Source of the DNA: Bacilli bacterium
GTDB taxonomy: Bacteria > Bacillota_I > Bacilli_A > RF39 > UBA660
Assembly: GCA_017617435.1 (NCBI GenBank)
Contig: JAFZWF010000018.1
Location: forward strand, 1 to 52,641
DNA: 52,641 bases
Direction: 5' to 3'
The notes beneath the pieces are model-generated. The model was not told the DNA's origin and did not search any database. It saw only the letters and a program-made list of their open reading frames with translations. The translations under genes and the position numbers were made by a program. Of the stretch, positions 23,652 to 32,460 are shown in pieces (the first letter of the stretch is position 1; the number at the start of each line of letters is the position of its first letter).

Positions 23652-24747
23652 GACATTAGAAGAAAGAGAAAAAGAGTTAATAGAACTTGGTACTAAACAA
23701 GGATTTATAACTTATGAACAATTAGCAGAAAAATTAAAAGGACTAGATATTGATGCAGACTCACTTGATGAATTATATAACATGCTTATCGAAAACGGTA
23801 TCGCTGTTGTAACAGATGAGGAAGATGCTGAGTCTGGTTCTGGATCTGGAAAGATGAACATTTCAGATGAAGAAGAACCAATTATTTTAGCAGATGAAGA
23901 AATTACAAAAGATGTAAATATTAATGACCCAGTTAGAATGTATTTAAAAGAAATAGGTCGTATTAGTTTGCTATCTCCTGAAGAAGAATTAAAATTAAGT
24001 ATTCAAATTGCAAATGGTGATGAAGATGCAAAACAACAACTTGCTGAATCTAACTTACGTCTTGTTGTAAGTATTGCAAAAAGATATGTAGGACGTGGTT
24101 TATTATTTCTTGATTTAATCCAAGAAGGTAATATTGGATTAATGAAAGCTGTTGATAAATTTGATTATGACAAGGGATATAAATTTTCAACATATGCAAC
24201 TTGGTGGATTCGTCAAGCTATAACAAGAGCATTAGCAGATCAAGCAAGAACTATTCGTGTTCCTGTTCATATGGTTGAAACAATTAACAAAATGGCACGT
24301 ATTCAAAGACAAATGACACTTGAATTAAATCGTGAGCCATCAGAAGAAGAAATTGCTAAAAAGATGGGTATTAGTGTAGATAAGGTAAGAGAAGTAATTA
24401 AAATAAGTCAAGAACCAGTATCTTTAGAAACTCCTATTGGTGAAGAAGACGACTCACATTTAAGTGACTTTATCAAAGATAAATCAAGTATGTCACCTGA
24501 AGAATATGCAACTAACGAAATATTAAAAGAAGAAATCAAAAACGTATTAATGACACTTCAAGAAAGAGAACAAGAAGTTCTTGAACTTAGATTTGGACTT
24601 GTTGATGGAACATGCCATACACTTGAAGAAGTTGGTAAAAGATTTAATGTTACTCGTGAACGTATTCGTCAAATTGAAGCAAAAGCTTTAAGAAAACTTC
24701 GTCATCCATCAAGAGCAAAAAAACTAAAAGATTTTATGGTTGATTAA
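23638..24747 (+). CDS. rpoD: RNA polymerase primary sigma factor (SigA/RpoD)
   Basis: A 369-residue housekeeping sigma factor. Region 1.1 (~5-60), acidic linker, region 1.2 ([13 protein letters not shown]), region 2 ([40 protein letters not shown], -10 recognition), region 3 (HMVETINKM ... [14 protein letters not shown]) and region 4 ([23 protein letters not shown], -35 recognition). The -35/-10 elements seen across the window (TTGACA, TATAAT) fit this factor. AGGAAGTGG before the ATG lies inside dnaG. The stop overlaps the trmK start. Confidence 0.98.
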   Translation: METIKTLEEREKELIELGTKQGFITYEQLAEKLKGLDIDADSLDELYNMLIENGIAVVTDEEDAESGSGSGKMNISDEEEPIILADEEITKDVNINDPVRMYLKEIGRISLLSPEEELKLSIQIANGDEDAKQQLAESNLRLVVSIAKRYVGRGLLFLDLIQEGNIGLMKAVDKFDYDKGYKFSTYATWWIRQAITRALADQARTIRVPVHMVETINKMARIQRQMTLELNREPSEEEIAKKMGISVDKVREVIKISQEPVSLETPIGEEDDSHLSDFIKDKSSMSPEEYATNEILKEEIKNVLMTLQEREQEVLELRFGLVDGTCHTLEEVGKRFNVTRERIRQIEAKALRKLRHPSRAKKLKDFMVD

Positions 24748-25409
24748 TGATATCAAAAAGACTAAATTTAATAGCATCATTTTTATCTAAAAATGATAAA
24801 GTTCTTGATGTTGGAACAGATCATGCACTTTTACCAATATATTTAATAAAAAATAATCTAGTTAGTAGGGCAGATGGTTCTGATATTTCTGATAAAGTAT
24901 TATTACATGCACGTAGTAACGTTGAAAAATATAATTTATCCGAAAAGATTAATTTATATCTTAGTGACGGTACAAAGAATATTAACATTAAAGAATATAA
25001 TACTCTTGTAATTTGTGGCATGGGTTTTCACACGATTAAACATATTTTAGATGAAACTAATTTAGATAATATCGAAAAATTAATTATACAAACTAATAAT
25101 CATTATTCTGATTTAAGAAGTTTAATAAATAAATTAAATTATCAAATTGCAAGTGAAAACTACATCTGTGATGCAAATAAAGATTACCTGATATTTAATA
25201 TAGTAAAAGGTTATCAAGATTTAACAGATACTGATATAATTTGTGGTTTATATAATAAAAATAATGTTGAATACTATAATAAACAAATTGTAAAATTAGA
25301 AAAATTATTATCCAAAGTAAATATAAAAGAAAAAAAGGAATTAATAATAAATAAAATAAATATTTACAAAGAATATCTAATTAAAGAAAAAACTGAGGAG
25401 AAGAAATAG
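24747..25409 (+). CDS. trmK: tRNA (adenine(22)-N1)-methyltransferase TrmK
   Basis: A 220-residue SAM-dependent methyltransferase for m1A22 in tRNA. The Rossmann fold carries the SAM loop KVLDVGTDHALLPIYL (residues ~18-33), DGSDISDKVLLHAR, and the catalytic-site NxxV-like region LVICGMGFHTIKHIL. The C-terminal ~60 residues are a Lys-rich helical pair used for tRNA binding in the family (YqfN of Bacillus). The start overlaps the rpoD stop (TAATG). The same dnaG-rpoD-trmK neighbourhood occurs in Bacillus. Its 3' end carries a terminator and overlaps a small minus-strand gene. Confidence 0.93.
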   Translation: MISKRLNLIASFLSKNDKVLDVGTDHALLPIYLIKNNLVSRADGSDISDKVLLHARSNVEKYNLSEKINLYLSDGTKNINIKEYNTLVICGMGFHTIKHILDETNLDNIEKLIIQTNNHYSDLRSLINKLNYQIASENYICDANKDYLIFNIVKGYQDLTDTDIICGLYNKNNVEYYNKQIVKLEKLLSKVNIKEKKELIINKINIYKEYLIKEKTEEKK

Positions 25410-25620
25410 AAACTATTTCTTCTTTTTTATTTGTAGTATTATTATTTTGTTTAATTTTAATTTTATTAAAATTGAAATTAGATATTTTATTTTTAATATT
25501 GAAGAATTTATCTAAAATAGGTTTAGAATTTTCATAAATAGGAATAGCTTTTTGTAGAGAATCAAGAAATAAATTTGCTTTACTTATAAGATTATTTAAA
25601 AGAAATTTTTGGTTAAACAT
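25381..25620 (-). CDS. Small protein, possibly YqfQ/VrrA-like
   Basis: A 79-residue basic protein, mostly helical: FNQKFLLNNLISKANLFLDSL, then IPIYENSKPILDKFFNIKNKI, then a Lys/Asn-rich tail. The P-x-x-x-x-x-x-P helix pattern recalls YqfQ (VrrA) proteins, which sit near rpoD/trmK in Bacillus, but the match is weak. The ATG at 25618-25620 has GGTGAT upstream, which supports a real gene; the longer frame starting ten codons upstream is not needed. It overlaps the trmK 3' end by 29 nt and spans that gene's terminator. Could be spurious. Confidence 0.45.
   Translation of the reverse strand: MFNQKFLLNNLISKANLFLDSLQKAIPIYENSKPILDKFFNIKNKISNFNFNKIKIKQNNNTTNKKEEIVSISSPQFFL
25399..25428 (+). terminator. 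Terminator of the dnaG-rpoD-trmK operon
   Basis: AGAAGAAATAG/CTATTTCTTCT (11 bp), AAA loop, six T; the 5' arm includes the trmK stop. Confidence 0.85.
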
Positions 25621-25683
25621 TATATCACCACTTTGATATATATTATGCAAAAAATAATAATTAATGATTTTTCAAAATTTACT

Positions 25684-25712
25684 TTTACATACATATTATG
25701 ATGTGTTATAAT
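25684..25712 (+). promoter_or_regulatory. sigma-A promoter of pilC-pilD
   Basis: TTTACA (25684-25689), 17-nt spacer ending TGT, TATAAT (25707-25712): an extended -10 promoter 30 nt before the gene. Confidence 0.78.
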
Positions 25713-25742
25713 CATAGTAGTATAGAGTAGAGGTGGATTGGT

Positions 25743-27311
25743 GTGAATAATGCTTCAGCTTCAACGCAAAATAATTTCATGTCAATAATATTATTTCCTA
25801 TAACTTTATTTTACCTTATAGTTAAAGGTTTCATTTACGGTTTAAAATATTTAACTGTAGATTTTTTCATGTCTTTAATTAAACACACCCGCATCAAATC
25901 TGAGGAAGTTATTAAAGGTATTCAGTACCACGGTGATAAAGAAGAAGTAATAGCAAAAAGAGAAGAAAAGAAAGCAATAAGACAATCTCGTTATAAATAC
26001 TCAGTTAAATATTTACAAAAACTAGAAAATGAAAGAGAGCAACTTAATCAAGAACTAAGAACAACAGGAGCAGTTAGAAGCGAACAAGCAATAATGTACA
26101 AAGTTACAGTTCGTGGTAAAGATGGAAGAATTGGTACAGAAATTTTACCAGGTCTTTCTAAATCTGATATTAATGCATTCTTAGTAAATGAAGGTTATGA
26201 AGTATATCAAATTAAAACATCAAGATTTATTAATTTAGTTTATGGTAAATCTAATTTTACAAACACACAAATGCGTGTAAAAGATTTACTATTCTGGTTA
26301 ACACAGTTATCAACTTACCTTAAAGCAGGTATTACTTTAACAAATTCTGTTAGAATATTAGGTGAGCAATTAGGAAAGAAAAATAGATCAAGAAAAAGAG
26401 CATTCCAATCAATTGTTTACCATTTAACTTTAGGTGAAGATTTTTCTGTAGCTCTTGAAAAACAAGGAAAAATGTTCCCAGGATTATTAATTAATATGAT
26501 TAAAGCTGCTGAAGCAAGTGGTACATTAGAGGAAACACTTGATGATATGGCAGACTATTATACTGAAATAGATAAAACTCGTAAACAAATGATTAGTGCT
26601 ATTATGTATCCAGCAATTATATCTGTATTTGCAACAGGAGTTATAATATTTATTTTAGTATATGTTATTCCAAAATTTACAGAAATATATAGACAGTCAG
26701 ATCTGGAAATTAAAGGTCTTACTAAAGGTATTTTGAACGTAAGTGATTTCTTGAAGAATAATTACTTAATTATTATATTAGTCATTCTTCTTATAGTATT
26801 TGCATTTTCTTATTGTTATAAGAAAATTAGAGTATTTAGAACTAAAGTTCAAATATTTTTAATGAAATTTCCAGTTGTTAAAAATTTAATAATTTATAAT
26901 GAGTTAACAATATTTACAAAAACATTTGCATCACTATTAAAAAATAACGTATTTATTACAGATAGTATTGATATCTTAACAAAGATTACAAATAATGAGA
27001 TTTATAAAGATATCATGTATAAAACAATCGATAATATTAGTAAAGGTGAAAATATTTCTGAATCATTTAAAAATCACTGGGCTGTTCCAGAAGTTGCATA
27101 CCATATGATTGTAACCGGTGAATCAACAGGTGAACTTGCATCAATGATGCAAAAAGTATCAGAATATTATCAAGAACAACATCGAAACTTAGTTACTAAC
27201 TTAAAGAACTTCATTGAACCGGTTTTAATTTGTTCACTAGCACTTGTTGTTGGATTAATAATAGTTTCTGTTTTAAGTCCAATGTTCTCATTATATGATG
27301 CTATAGAGTAG
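25743..27311 (+). CDS. PilC/GspF-type inner-membrane platform protein
   Basis: A 522-residue membrane protein of type IV pilus, type II secretion and competence machines. Two T2SSF domains are present: LLFWLTQLSTYLKAGITLTNSV with GLLINMIKAAEASGTLEE, and FTKTFASLLKNNVFITDSI with MIVTGESTGELASMM; a large hydrophobic helix separates them and another ends the protein. Before them is the usual small N-terminal domain (YKVTVRGKDGRIGTEILPG). A further ~110 residues at the very N terminus, with a membrane helix (LFPITLFYLIVKGFIYG) and a charged coiled coil, are not typical. The start is the GTG at 25743 after AGAGGTGG. Cotranscribed with the prepilin peptidase gene; pilB is convergent. Confidence 0.9.
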   Translation: MNNASASTQNNFMSIILFPITLFYLIVKGFIYGLKYLTVDFFMSLIKHTRIKSEEVIKGIQYHGDKEEVIAKREEKKAIRQSRYKYSVKYLQKLENEREQLNQELRTTGAVRSEQAIMYKVTVRGKDGRIGTEILPGLSKSDINAFLVNEGYEVYQIKTSRFINLVYGKSNFTNTQMRVKDLLFWLTQLSTYLKAGITLTNSVRILGEQLGKKNRSRKRAFQSIVYHLTLGEDFSVALEKQGKMFPGLLINMIKAAEASGTLEETLDDMADYYTEIDKTRKQMISAIMYPAIISVFATGVIIFILVYVIPKFTEIYRQSDLEIKGLTKGILNVSDFLKNNYLIIILVILLIVFAFSYCYKKIRVFRTKVQIFLMKFPVVKNLIIYNELTIFTKTFASLLKNNVFITDSIDILTKITNNEIYKDIMYKTIDNISKGENISESFKNHWAVPEVAYHMIVTGESTGELASMMQKVSEYYQEQHRNLVTNLKNFIEPVLICSLALVVGLIIVSVLSPMFSLYDAIE

Positions 27312-27320
27312 GGTTTGGTT

Positions 27321-28079
27321 ATGATATATATTTTACTAGCAATTTTAGGATTAGTTTTTGGATCATTTTATTTAGTTGTTGCAACAAGGTTACCTAAAGA
27401 AGAATCGCTTGTTGTATCAAGATCACACTGTGATAACTGTAAACACATTTTAAAGTGGTATGAACTAATTCCTGTTATTTCTTATTTAATGCAAAAGGGT
27501 AAATGTAGAAAGTGTGGTGCAAGAATTAGTATTCTTGCACCTCTTATTGAAATAATTACAGCAGTTTCATTTTGCTTACCATATTACTTATATAGTTTTG
27601 ATTATCGCTTTTATGCTTTACTTATTTTGCTTTCATTAACAATAATAATATTTATAAGTGATTTTAAATTTTATATTATTAATGATGAACCATTGTTTAT
27701 TTCAATAATAGCAATATTAGTGCTTAAATACATATATTTTGGTATTAAACCTACAGGAATGGCTGCACTTGCAGGAATAGTAATGTTTACCGTTTTCCTT
27801 TGTGTTAAACTATTTGGTGATAAAGCATTTAAAAAAGAATCCCTTGGTGGAGGAGACATAAAACTTGCAATTTTGTTTGGTGTAACACTGGGAGTTAAGC
27901 TTGGATTATTTGCTTTCATTTTATCTGCATTTATAGCTCTTCCATATGCTGTTATAGCATCAATGAAAAGTAAGGAAGATATTGTTCCATACGGTCCATT
28001 TTTGATACTATCACTTGTGCTTGTATTTATTTTTATGACAAAGTGTAGTGAGTTAATTAATTATTTATTTGCAATATAA
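27321..28079 (+). CDS. Prepilin peptidase / N-methyltransferase
   Basis: A 252-residue polytopic aspartic protease that cleaves and methylates prepilins. An N-terminal FGSFYLVVATRLP motif precedes a zinc-binding loop with two Cys pairs (CDNCKHILKWYELIPVISY; KCRKCGARI), then helices with the catalytic Asp residues in SDFKFYIINDE and GGGDIKLAILFG. The presence of the Cys loop indicates the bifunctional PilD type. The ATG at 27321 is used; a TTG two codons upstream is less likely. It follows the platform gene by 9 nt. Its substrates, pilins with a canonical type III leader, are not encoded in this window. Confidence 0.93.
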   Translation: MIYILLAILGLVFGSFYLVVATRLPKEESLVVSRSHCDNCKHILKWYELIPVISYLMQKGKCRKCGARISILAPLIEIITAVSFCLPYYLYSFDYRFYALLILLSLTIIIFISDFKFYIINDEPLFISIIAILVLKYIYFGIKPTGMAALAGIVMFTVFLCVKLFGDKAFKKESLGGGDIKLAILFGVTLGVKLGLFAFILSAFIALPYAVIASMKSKEDIVPYGPFLILSLVLVFIFMTKCSELINYLFAI

Positions 28080-28108
28080 AAGCAAGAATTTAAATTCTTG
28101 CTTTTTTT
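28078..28108. terminator. Bidirectional terminator between pilD and pilB
   Basis: AAAAGCAAGAATTT/AAATTCTTGCTTTT perfect palindrome with T run, between the convergent stops. Confidence 0.88.
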
Positions 28109-28113
28109 ATACA

Positions 28114-29751
28114 TTATAATGAATCAACGTAAACATTATTAGTTGGATTTGCACTTTGAATATTTTGAAGTGTTGCAAATGCTGGTTGAATAATTTCATC
28201 ATTAACAACTGGAGTAGGAGTTTCATTTATTACAGGTTGAACACTAGGTTCTACAGAAGGTGTAATAGATGGTTCTACAGTTGGTTGAAAATTATTTACA
28301 TTTTCAACAGGTTCTACATTTACAACCTGTGGTTCATTTACTACTGGAGTAGGATTAATATTAGTTTTTTCTTCTTCTTTTGTTTCATTTTCATTTGCTA
28401 GATTTTTCATAGCGTTAAGTGCGTTACTTAATAATGAATCATTAACAGTATTACTGTACTGACTATCTTCAGCTTTTTCGTTTACTGGATTAGAATTTGT
28501 AGTACTTTTTCGATGACCTGTTAATGCAGCTTTAATATTTTCATCTTCATCACCAAGGTCTTCATCAATATCAATAATACGAAGAATTTCTTCGAAACTT
28601 GTATATCCAGCTAATACTTTTTCAAGACCATCTTGAAGTAGAGTACTTGCAGAAAGTTCATCACGATTATACACAAGATGTCTAAGTTCATCTTTAGATA
28701 TATTATTTACAATTCCATCTCGAATTTCTTGATCAATAATTAATACTTCATGAATTGCAATACGACCTTTATAACCTTGAATACATTCAGGGCAACCAAC
28801 TGGTTCATAAATTTCTTTAATATCTTGACCCAATACTTCATGGAAAATTACTTTTTCATATTCAGATGGTTCTCTTAATTTACGACACTTTGGACAAAGT
28901 CTTTTACAAAGTCTTTGAGAAACAATACCTGTTAAACCAGCACCTAATAAGTATCTTTCAACTTCCATATCTGTAAGACGTTCTATTGTAGATAATGAGT
29001 TATTGGTGTGGATTGTTGATAATACTAAGTGACCTGTGATAGCAGCACGAACAGCGATTCTTGCAGTTTCATCATCACGAATTTCTCCGATCATTATTAT
29101 ATCTGGGTCTTGACGTAAGATACTTCTAAGAGTATTACCAAATGTTAAACCAATCTCACTCATTGTTTGAACTTGGTTAACACCTTCAATTTTCATTTCT
29201 ACGGGGTCTTCAACAGTAATAACATTTCGGTTAGGTGTATTAAGTTTTTGAAGCATTGCATAAACAGTAGTTGATTTACCAGTACCAGTAGCACCTGCAA
29301 CAAGAATAATTCCATGAGGACTTTTTATAATTTTGTCTACTTTTTGGAAATTATTTTCACTAAATCCAAGATTTTCTAGACCTGTTGTACTCATAGAATA
29401 GTCTAAGATACGAATAACAATTTTTTCACCATCAATTATAGGTAGTGAAGAAACACGGAGGTCTAAATCATAACCATTAATACTTTGCTTAATTGCACCA
29501 TCTTGTGGAAGTCTTGTTTCAGTAATATTCATACCAGCCATAATTTTAACACGAGTAACAAGATTTTTCTTAACAGAATCTGGAGCAATTGCATAATCAA
29601 TTAATTCACCATCTATACGAATTCTGATATGCAAATTATCAGGATATGGATCGAAATGAATATCGGATGCATCATGTTTTGCGGCATCTGAAATAATTTC
29701 GTTTACAATTTCAACGATTGGTTTATTATCGTAGTCAAATTCTTTAAACAT
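28114..29751 (-). CDS. PilB/GspE-type pilus assembly ATPase with long C-terminal tail
   Basis: A 545-residue hexameric ATPase driving pilus extension or DNA uptake. N2-type domain (DASDIHFDPYPDNLHIRIRID in parts), Walker A GATGTGKSTTV (~157-167), Asp box and Walker B QDPDIIMIGEIRDDETA, His box THLVLSTIHT-like TGHLVLSTIHTN, and a zinc tetracysteine (LCPKCRKL; GCPECIQGYKGR). The separate N-terminal MshEN domain of PilB is missing, as in ComGA. After ~residue 390 comes a ~150-residue tail of low complexity rich in Pro, Val, Asn and Thr (TPVVNEPQVVNVEPVE), not typical of the family. GGTGAT precedes the ATG. Convergent to pilC-pilD. Confidence 0.93.
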   Translation of the reverse strand: MFKEFDYDNKPIVEIVNEIISDAAKHDASDIHFDPYPDNLHIRIRIDGELIDYAIAPDSVKKNLVTRVKIMAGMNITETRLPQDGAIKQSINGYDLDLRVSSLPIIDGEKIVIRILDYSMSTTGLENLGFSENNFQKVDKIIKSPHGIILVAGATGTGKSTTVYAMLQKLNTPNRNVITVEDPVEMKIEGVNQVQTMSEIGLTFGNTLRSILRQDPDIIMIGEIRDDETARIAVRAAITGHLVLSTIHTNNSLSTIERLTDMEVERYLLGAGLTGIVSQRLCKRLCPKCRKLREPSEYEKVIFHEVLGQDIKEIYEPVGCPECIQGYKGRIAIHEVLIIDQEIRDGIVNNISKDELRHLVYNRDELSASTLLQDGLEKVLAGYTSFEEILRIIDIDEDLGDEDENIKAALTGHRKSTTNSNPVNEKAEDSQYSNTVNDSLLSNALNAMKNLANENETKEEEKTNINPTPVVNEPQVVNVEPVENVNNFQPTVEPSITPSVEPSVQPVINETPTPVVNDEIIQPAFATLQNIQSANPTNNVYVDSL

Positions 29752-29882
29752 TGTATCACCGTCTAACCCTTATACTAAAATTAATTATACAATATATATT
29801 ATTTGCTATCAAGTGTTTTAAACTATTAAAACTAATATTTTTTTGATTTTTTAAAATAATATAAATAGACACGGTGATTAAT

Positions 29883-30491
29883 ATGATATGTATAAAAAAA
29901 TGTGGTTTAGTGATTCTTTTAACATCGATAATTTATATTGTAATACTAGATTTTTTATCAAATAATAATCAAGTTTCAAAGGTGGAATATATTCCAAAAT
30001 ACCAAGAATTATATAATGAGTTAAAAAACGATTATGAACTTATGCAAGAATATTATAGTTTTACACCTGCAGAAATTATAAATATTTCGTTTAATAAACT
30101 AAACAATATATTTTTAATTAATAAAGGCCTAGAAGATGGAATAAGTGAAAAATCATTTGTTGTTAATAATGAAGGATTAGTTGGCGAAGTTGTTAAAACA
30201 TTTAAAAATTACTCGGTTATTAGACTTATTTACTCAAGCAAAACTAAAGTTGCAATCGAAACAAACGATTGTTACGGTACACTTAATGTAAAAAATAAAA
30301 ACATGATAATAAATGATCTTATCAATTGCGAAAATGTAAAAACAGGTGATCCAGTTTTTACTTCAAAATATAATTATTCATCATCAAATATATTAATTGG
30401 TTATATAAGTAAAGTACTTAATGGTACAATTTACATAAAATCTGTAATTAATCCATATAAGTTAAAATATGTAGGAGTAATTAACGATTAA
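29883..30491 (+). CDS. mreC: Rod shape-determining protein MreC
   Basis: A 202-residue protein: one N-terminal membrane helix, a short coiled coil (~35-60), then the extracytoplasmic beta-barrel core of MreC: FLINKGLEDGISEKSFVVN, GLVGEVVKTF, VIRLIYSSKTKVAIET and GDPVFTSKYN. MreC organises cell-wall synthesis for elongation. Shorter than the usual ~270-290. mreB and mreD, normally on either side, are not in the window, although the genes downstream (SpoIVFA/B-like, rplU) are those found after mreCD-minCD in Bacillus. The GTG at 29874 is part of the GGTGAT ribosome site; the ATG at 29883 is used. Confidence 0.85.
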   Translation: MICIKKCGLVILLTSIIYIVILDFLSNNNQVSKVEYIPKYQELYNELKNDYELMQEYYSFTPAEIINISFNKLNNIFLINKGLEDGISEKSFVVNNEGLVGEVVKTFKNYSVIRLIYSSKTKVAIETNDCYGTLNVKNKNMIINDLINCENVKTGDPVFTSKYNYSSSNILIGYISKVLNGTIYIKSVINPYKLKYVGVIND

Positions 30492-30541
30492 TAAGCATAT
30501 TTATATATAATAGTAACTATATTTATATTGGTGAATAACTA

Positions 30542-31105
30542 ATGAAATATAAACTTGTTTTAAAAAAGAATATTAGAAATGCTTTAAATAGAATTCTTGT
30601 TACACTTATGTTTATTTTACTGTTATTAATCATAAATAAATCTAATCCTAATTTTGTAAAAAAAATTAAAAATTCACTTTATAATAAATCTATAAATTTT
30701 ATTAAAATTAATAAATTAAGTAAAAAAATAATAGGTAAAGAAGTATTTTATTATCAAAATAATAGTGATTCACTAAAAGTAATTAATAGTGATATAGAAT
30801 TAAATACTGTTCATAAATATTTTGATGGGGAATCATTTAAAGTTAGTAAAGATCTTCCAATAGGAACTATAGAAAGTGGAATAGTTGTTTTTATAGGAAA
30901 TAAAGATAATTACCATAATACTGTAATTGTTCAAGGAACTGATGGCTACAATATTTGGTATGGAAATTTAAAAGATATAAATACAAGTTTATATAGTTAT
31001 GTTGAAAAAAACAGTTTAATTGGATCTGCAGATGGTGAAGAAATATACTTACTAATTGAAAAAGATAATAAGTTATATACATATGAAGAATATAAAAAGA
31101 ATTAA
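30542..31105 (+). CDS. SpoIVFA-like membrane protein with degenerate M23 (LytM) domain
   Basis: A 187-residue protein: basic N terminus, one membrane helix (ILVTLMFILLLLIIN), a linker, and a C-terminal LytM-like fold: GTIESGIVVFIG, NTVIVQGTDGYNIWYGNL and YVEKNSLIGSADG. The M23 metal-binding His residues are not conserved, as expected for SpoIVFA, the membrane regulator of the SpoIVFB protease. The assignment relies on this fold and on position: it overlaps the SpoIVFB-like gene and lies between mreC and rplU, as in Bacillus. A non-sporulation role is possible, since no other stage IV genes are visible. Confidence 0.72.
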   Translation: MKYKLVLKKNIRNALNRILVTLMFILLLLIINKSNPNFVKKIKNSLYNKSINFIKINKLSKKIIGKEVFYYQNNSDSLKVINSDIELNTVHKYFDGESFKVSKDLPIGTIESGIVVFIGNKDNYHNTVIVQGTDGYNIWYGNLKDINTSLYSYVEKNSLIGSADGEEIYLLIEKDNKLYTYEEYKKN

Positions 31106-31712
31106 AATAAACTTTTTAACATATTTATTTTTAATATTATTTATATTTTCAGGTTATAAAAGTATAGTTGTTTATATATCCTTAGTTTTTGTAGTTCATG
31201 AAATTGGTCATTTATTTTTTTTAATAATCTTTAATATAGAAATATCTTCGTTTTCTATATATCCCTTCGGTGGAATAATAAAATTTTATGAAGGCATAAA
31301 TATAAAATTTTATAAATCACTTCTAATAAATTTAGGTGGAATATTATTTCAATTAATATTGCTTTTGTTAAATATAATATTTTTTAAAAATAGTTATATT
31401 AAATATTATAATAATCTTTTTTTGTTCATAAACTTAATTCCAATAATTCCATTTGATGGAAGCAAGCTATTATTATTAATATCATCTAAATTAATTTCTT
31501 ATCATAGTTCAAGAAATATTTATATATTTTCGAGTATTTTCTTATTTATATGTCTATTAATATACCAAATTAAAGTATCTAGTTATAATATTATGTACTT
31601 ATCATTTATTTTTTTTAAAATAATTGATGAAGTAAAAAATAATCAATTATTTATTGATATGTCAATAATCAAAAAACACTTAAAAAACCATCGTAAGTTT
31701 GTCATACTTTAA
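31083..31712 (+). CDS. SpoIVFB-like site-2 metalloprotease (M50)
   Basis: A ~209-residue polytopic membrane protease. The zinc motif is VVHEIGHLFF (His39, Glu40, His43) inside a membrane helix; the third ligand is in NLIPIIPFDGSKLL (family NxxPxxxLDG). The FSIYPFGGIIKF strand after the first motif matches SpoIVFB/S2P enzymes. SpoIVFB cuts pro-sigma-K in Bacillus mother cells; here the substrate is unknown. The ATG at 31083, within the preceding gene, is chosen over an in-frame TTG at 31056; neither has a good ribosome site, so translation is probably coupled. Confidence 0.85.
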   Translation: MKNIKRIKINFLTYLFLILFIFSGYKSIVVYISLVFVVHEIGHLFFLIIFNIEISSFSIYPFGGIIKFYEGINIKFYKSLLINLGGILFQLILLLLNIIFFKNSYIKYYNNLFLFINLIPIIPFDGSKLLLLISSKLISYHSSRNIYIFSSIFLFICLLIYQIKVSSYNIMYLSFIFFKIIDEVKNNQLFIDMSIIKKHLKNHRKFVIL

Positions 31713-31724
31713 TTGTAAAAAAGT

Positions 31725-31753
31725 TTGACAATAGTTCTAATTTTTGGTAAAAT
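31725..31753 (+). promoter_or_regulatory. sigma-A promoter of rplU-prp-rpmA
   Basis: TTGACA (31725-31730), 17-nt spacer, TAAAAT (31748-31753): near-consensus. Confidence 0.85.
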
Positions 31754-31759
31754 TATCGA

Positions 31760-31850
31760 TGTTTGAAGGGCTTTCCGGAAAAACCGCACTAAAAAGGTTT
31801 TAAAAACATGTTCATGTACCTTAAAGGCGTGACTCAAAATATTTAAAGGA
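31760..31850 (+). ncRNA. Ribosomal protein L21 leader (probable)
   Basis: A ~90-nt structured 5' leader between the promoter and the rplU ribosome site. It is locally GC-richer than its surroundings, with GGGCTTTCCGG, CCGCAC, and a hairpin AAGGT...ACCTT enclosing ACATG/CATGT, then GGCGTGAC. Position and conserved look match the Bacillota L21 leader through which L21 is thought to control its own operon. The exact fold was not computed. Confidence 0.65.
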
Positions 31851-31858
31851 GGTATTGT

Positions 31859-32158
31859 ATGAAAGCTATATTTGTTACAGGTGGTAAACAATATTATGTA
31901 TCTGAAGGCGATGTTATCTACGTTGAAAAATTAGATAAAGAAGTTGGTTCAGAAGTTACATTTACTGATGTTTTATATGCTAATGGCAAAGCTGGTACTC
32001 CATATATTGAAGGAGCAAAAGTTGTTTGTTCTGTAGAAAAACAAGGTAAAGCTAAAAAGATTGTTGTTTTTAAATTTAGACCTAAGAAAAAATATCGTAA
32101 GACTCAAGGACATCGTCAACCATATACTAAATTAGTTGTTAAGAAGATTGCTGCTTAA
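31859..32158 (+). CDS. rplU: 50S ribosomal protein L21
   Basis: A 99-residue ribosomal protein of the large subunit. Family hallmarks: [21 protein letters not shown] at the N terminus (in parts), VLYANG, and the basic C-terminal [20 protein letters not shown] that contacts 23S rRNA. AAAGGAGG, the strongest Shine-Dalgarno sequence in this part of the window, precedes the ATG. The stop overlaps the start of prp (TAATG). First gene of the L21-Prp-L27 operon. Confidence 0.98.
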   Translation: MKAIFVTGGKQYYVSEGDVIYVEKLDKEVGSEVTFTDVLYANGKAGTPYIEGAKVVCSVEKQGKAKKIVVFKFRPKKKYRKTQGHRQPYTKLVVKKIAA

Positions 32159-32457
32159 TGATTAAAGTTAGATATAACGAAGAGTTAACAAATTTAAAAA
32201 TAACTGGGCATGCTAATTATGCCGAATATGGAGAAGATATTGTTTGTTCAAGTGTTTCAAGTATTATAGTAACAAGTATTAATATTGCTCATGAATTTAA
32301 CAAAAGTGTTAAATATAGTGATGATGGTAACACTGTTATAATTGAAAATAATACTAGTGATAAAAATGTACATTTAGTACTTAAAAATATGATTGAAATG
32401 CTTAAAGATTTAGAAAGACAATATCCAAAGAATATAAATGTTAGTAAAGGAGAATGA
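32158..32457 (+). CDS. prp: Ribosomal-processing cysteine protease Prp
   Basis: A 99-residue protease (YsxB family) that removes the N-terminal extension of L27 in Bacillota. Catalytic His in ITGHANYAEYGEDIVC and catalytic Cys at the end of that motif, followed by SSVSSIIV. Located, as always, between rplU and rpmA, and started by TAATG overlap with rplU. The L27 encoded next does carry a cleavable extension, so enzyme and substrate agree. Confidence 0.95.
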   Translation: MIKVRYNEELTNLKITGHANYAEYGEDIVCSSVSSIIVTSINIAHEFNKSVKYSDDGNTVIIENNTSDKNVHLVLKNMIEMLKDLERQYPKNINVSKGE

Positions 32458-32460
32458 GTA

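Noticed and set aside
28156-28401. 81-residue plus-strand frame over the pilB tail
   Set aside because: Cys/Trp/Tyr/Phe-rich translation typical of antisense to a low-complexity Pro/Val/Asn region; no ribosome site.
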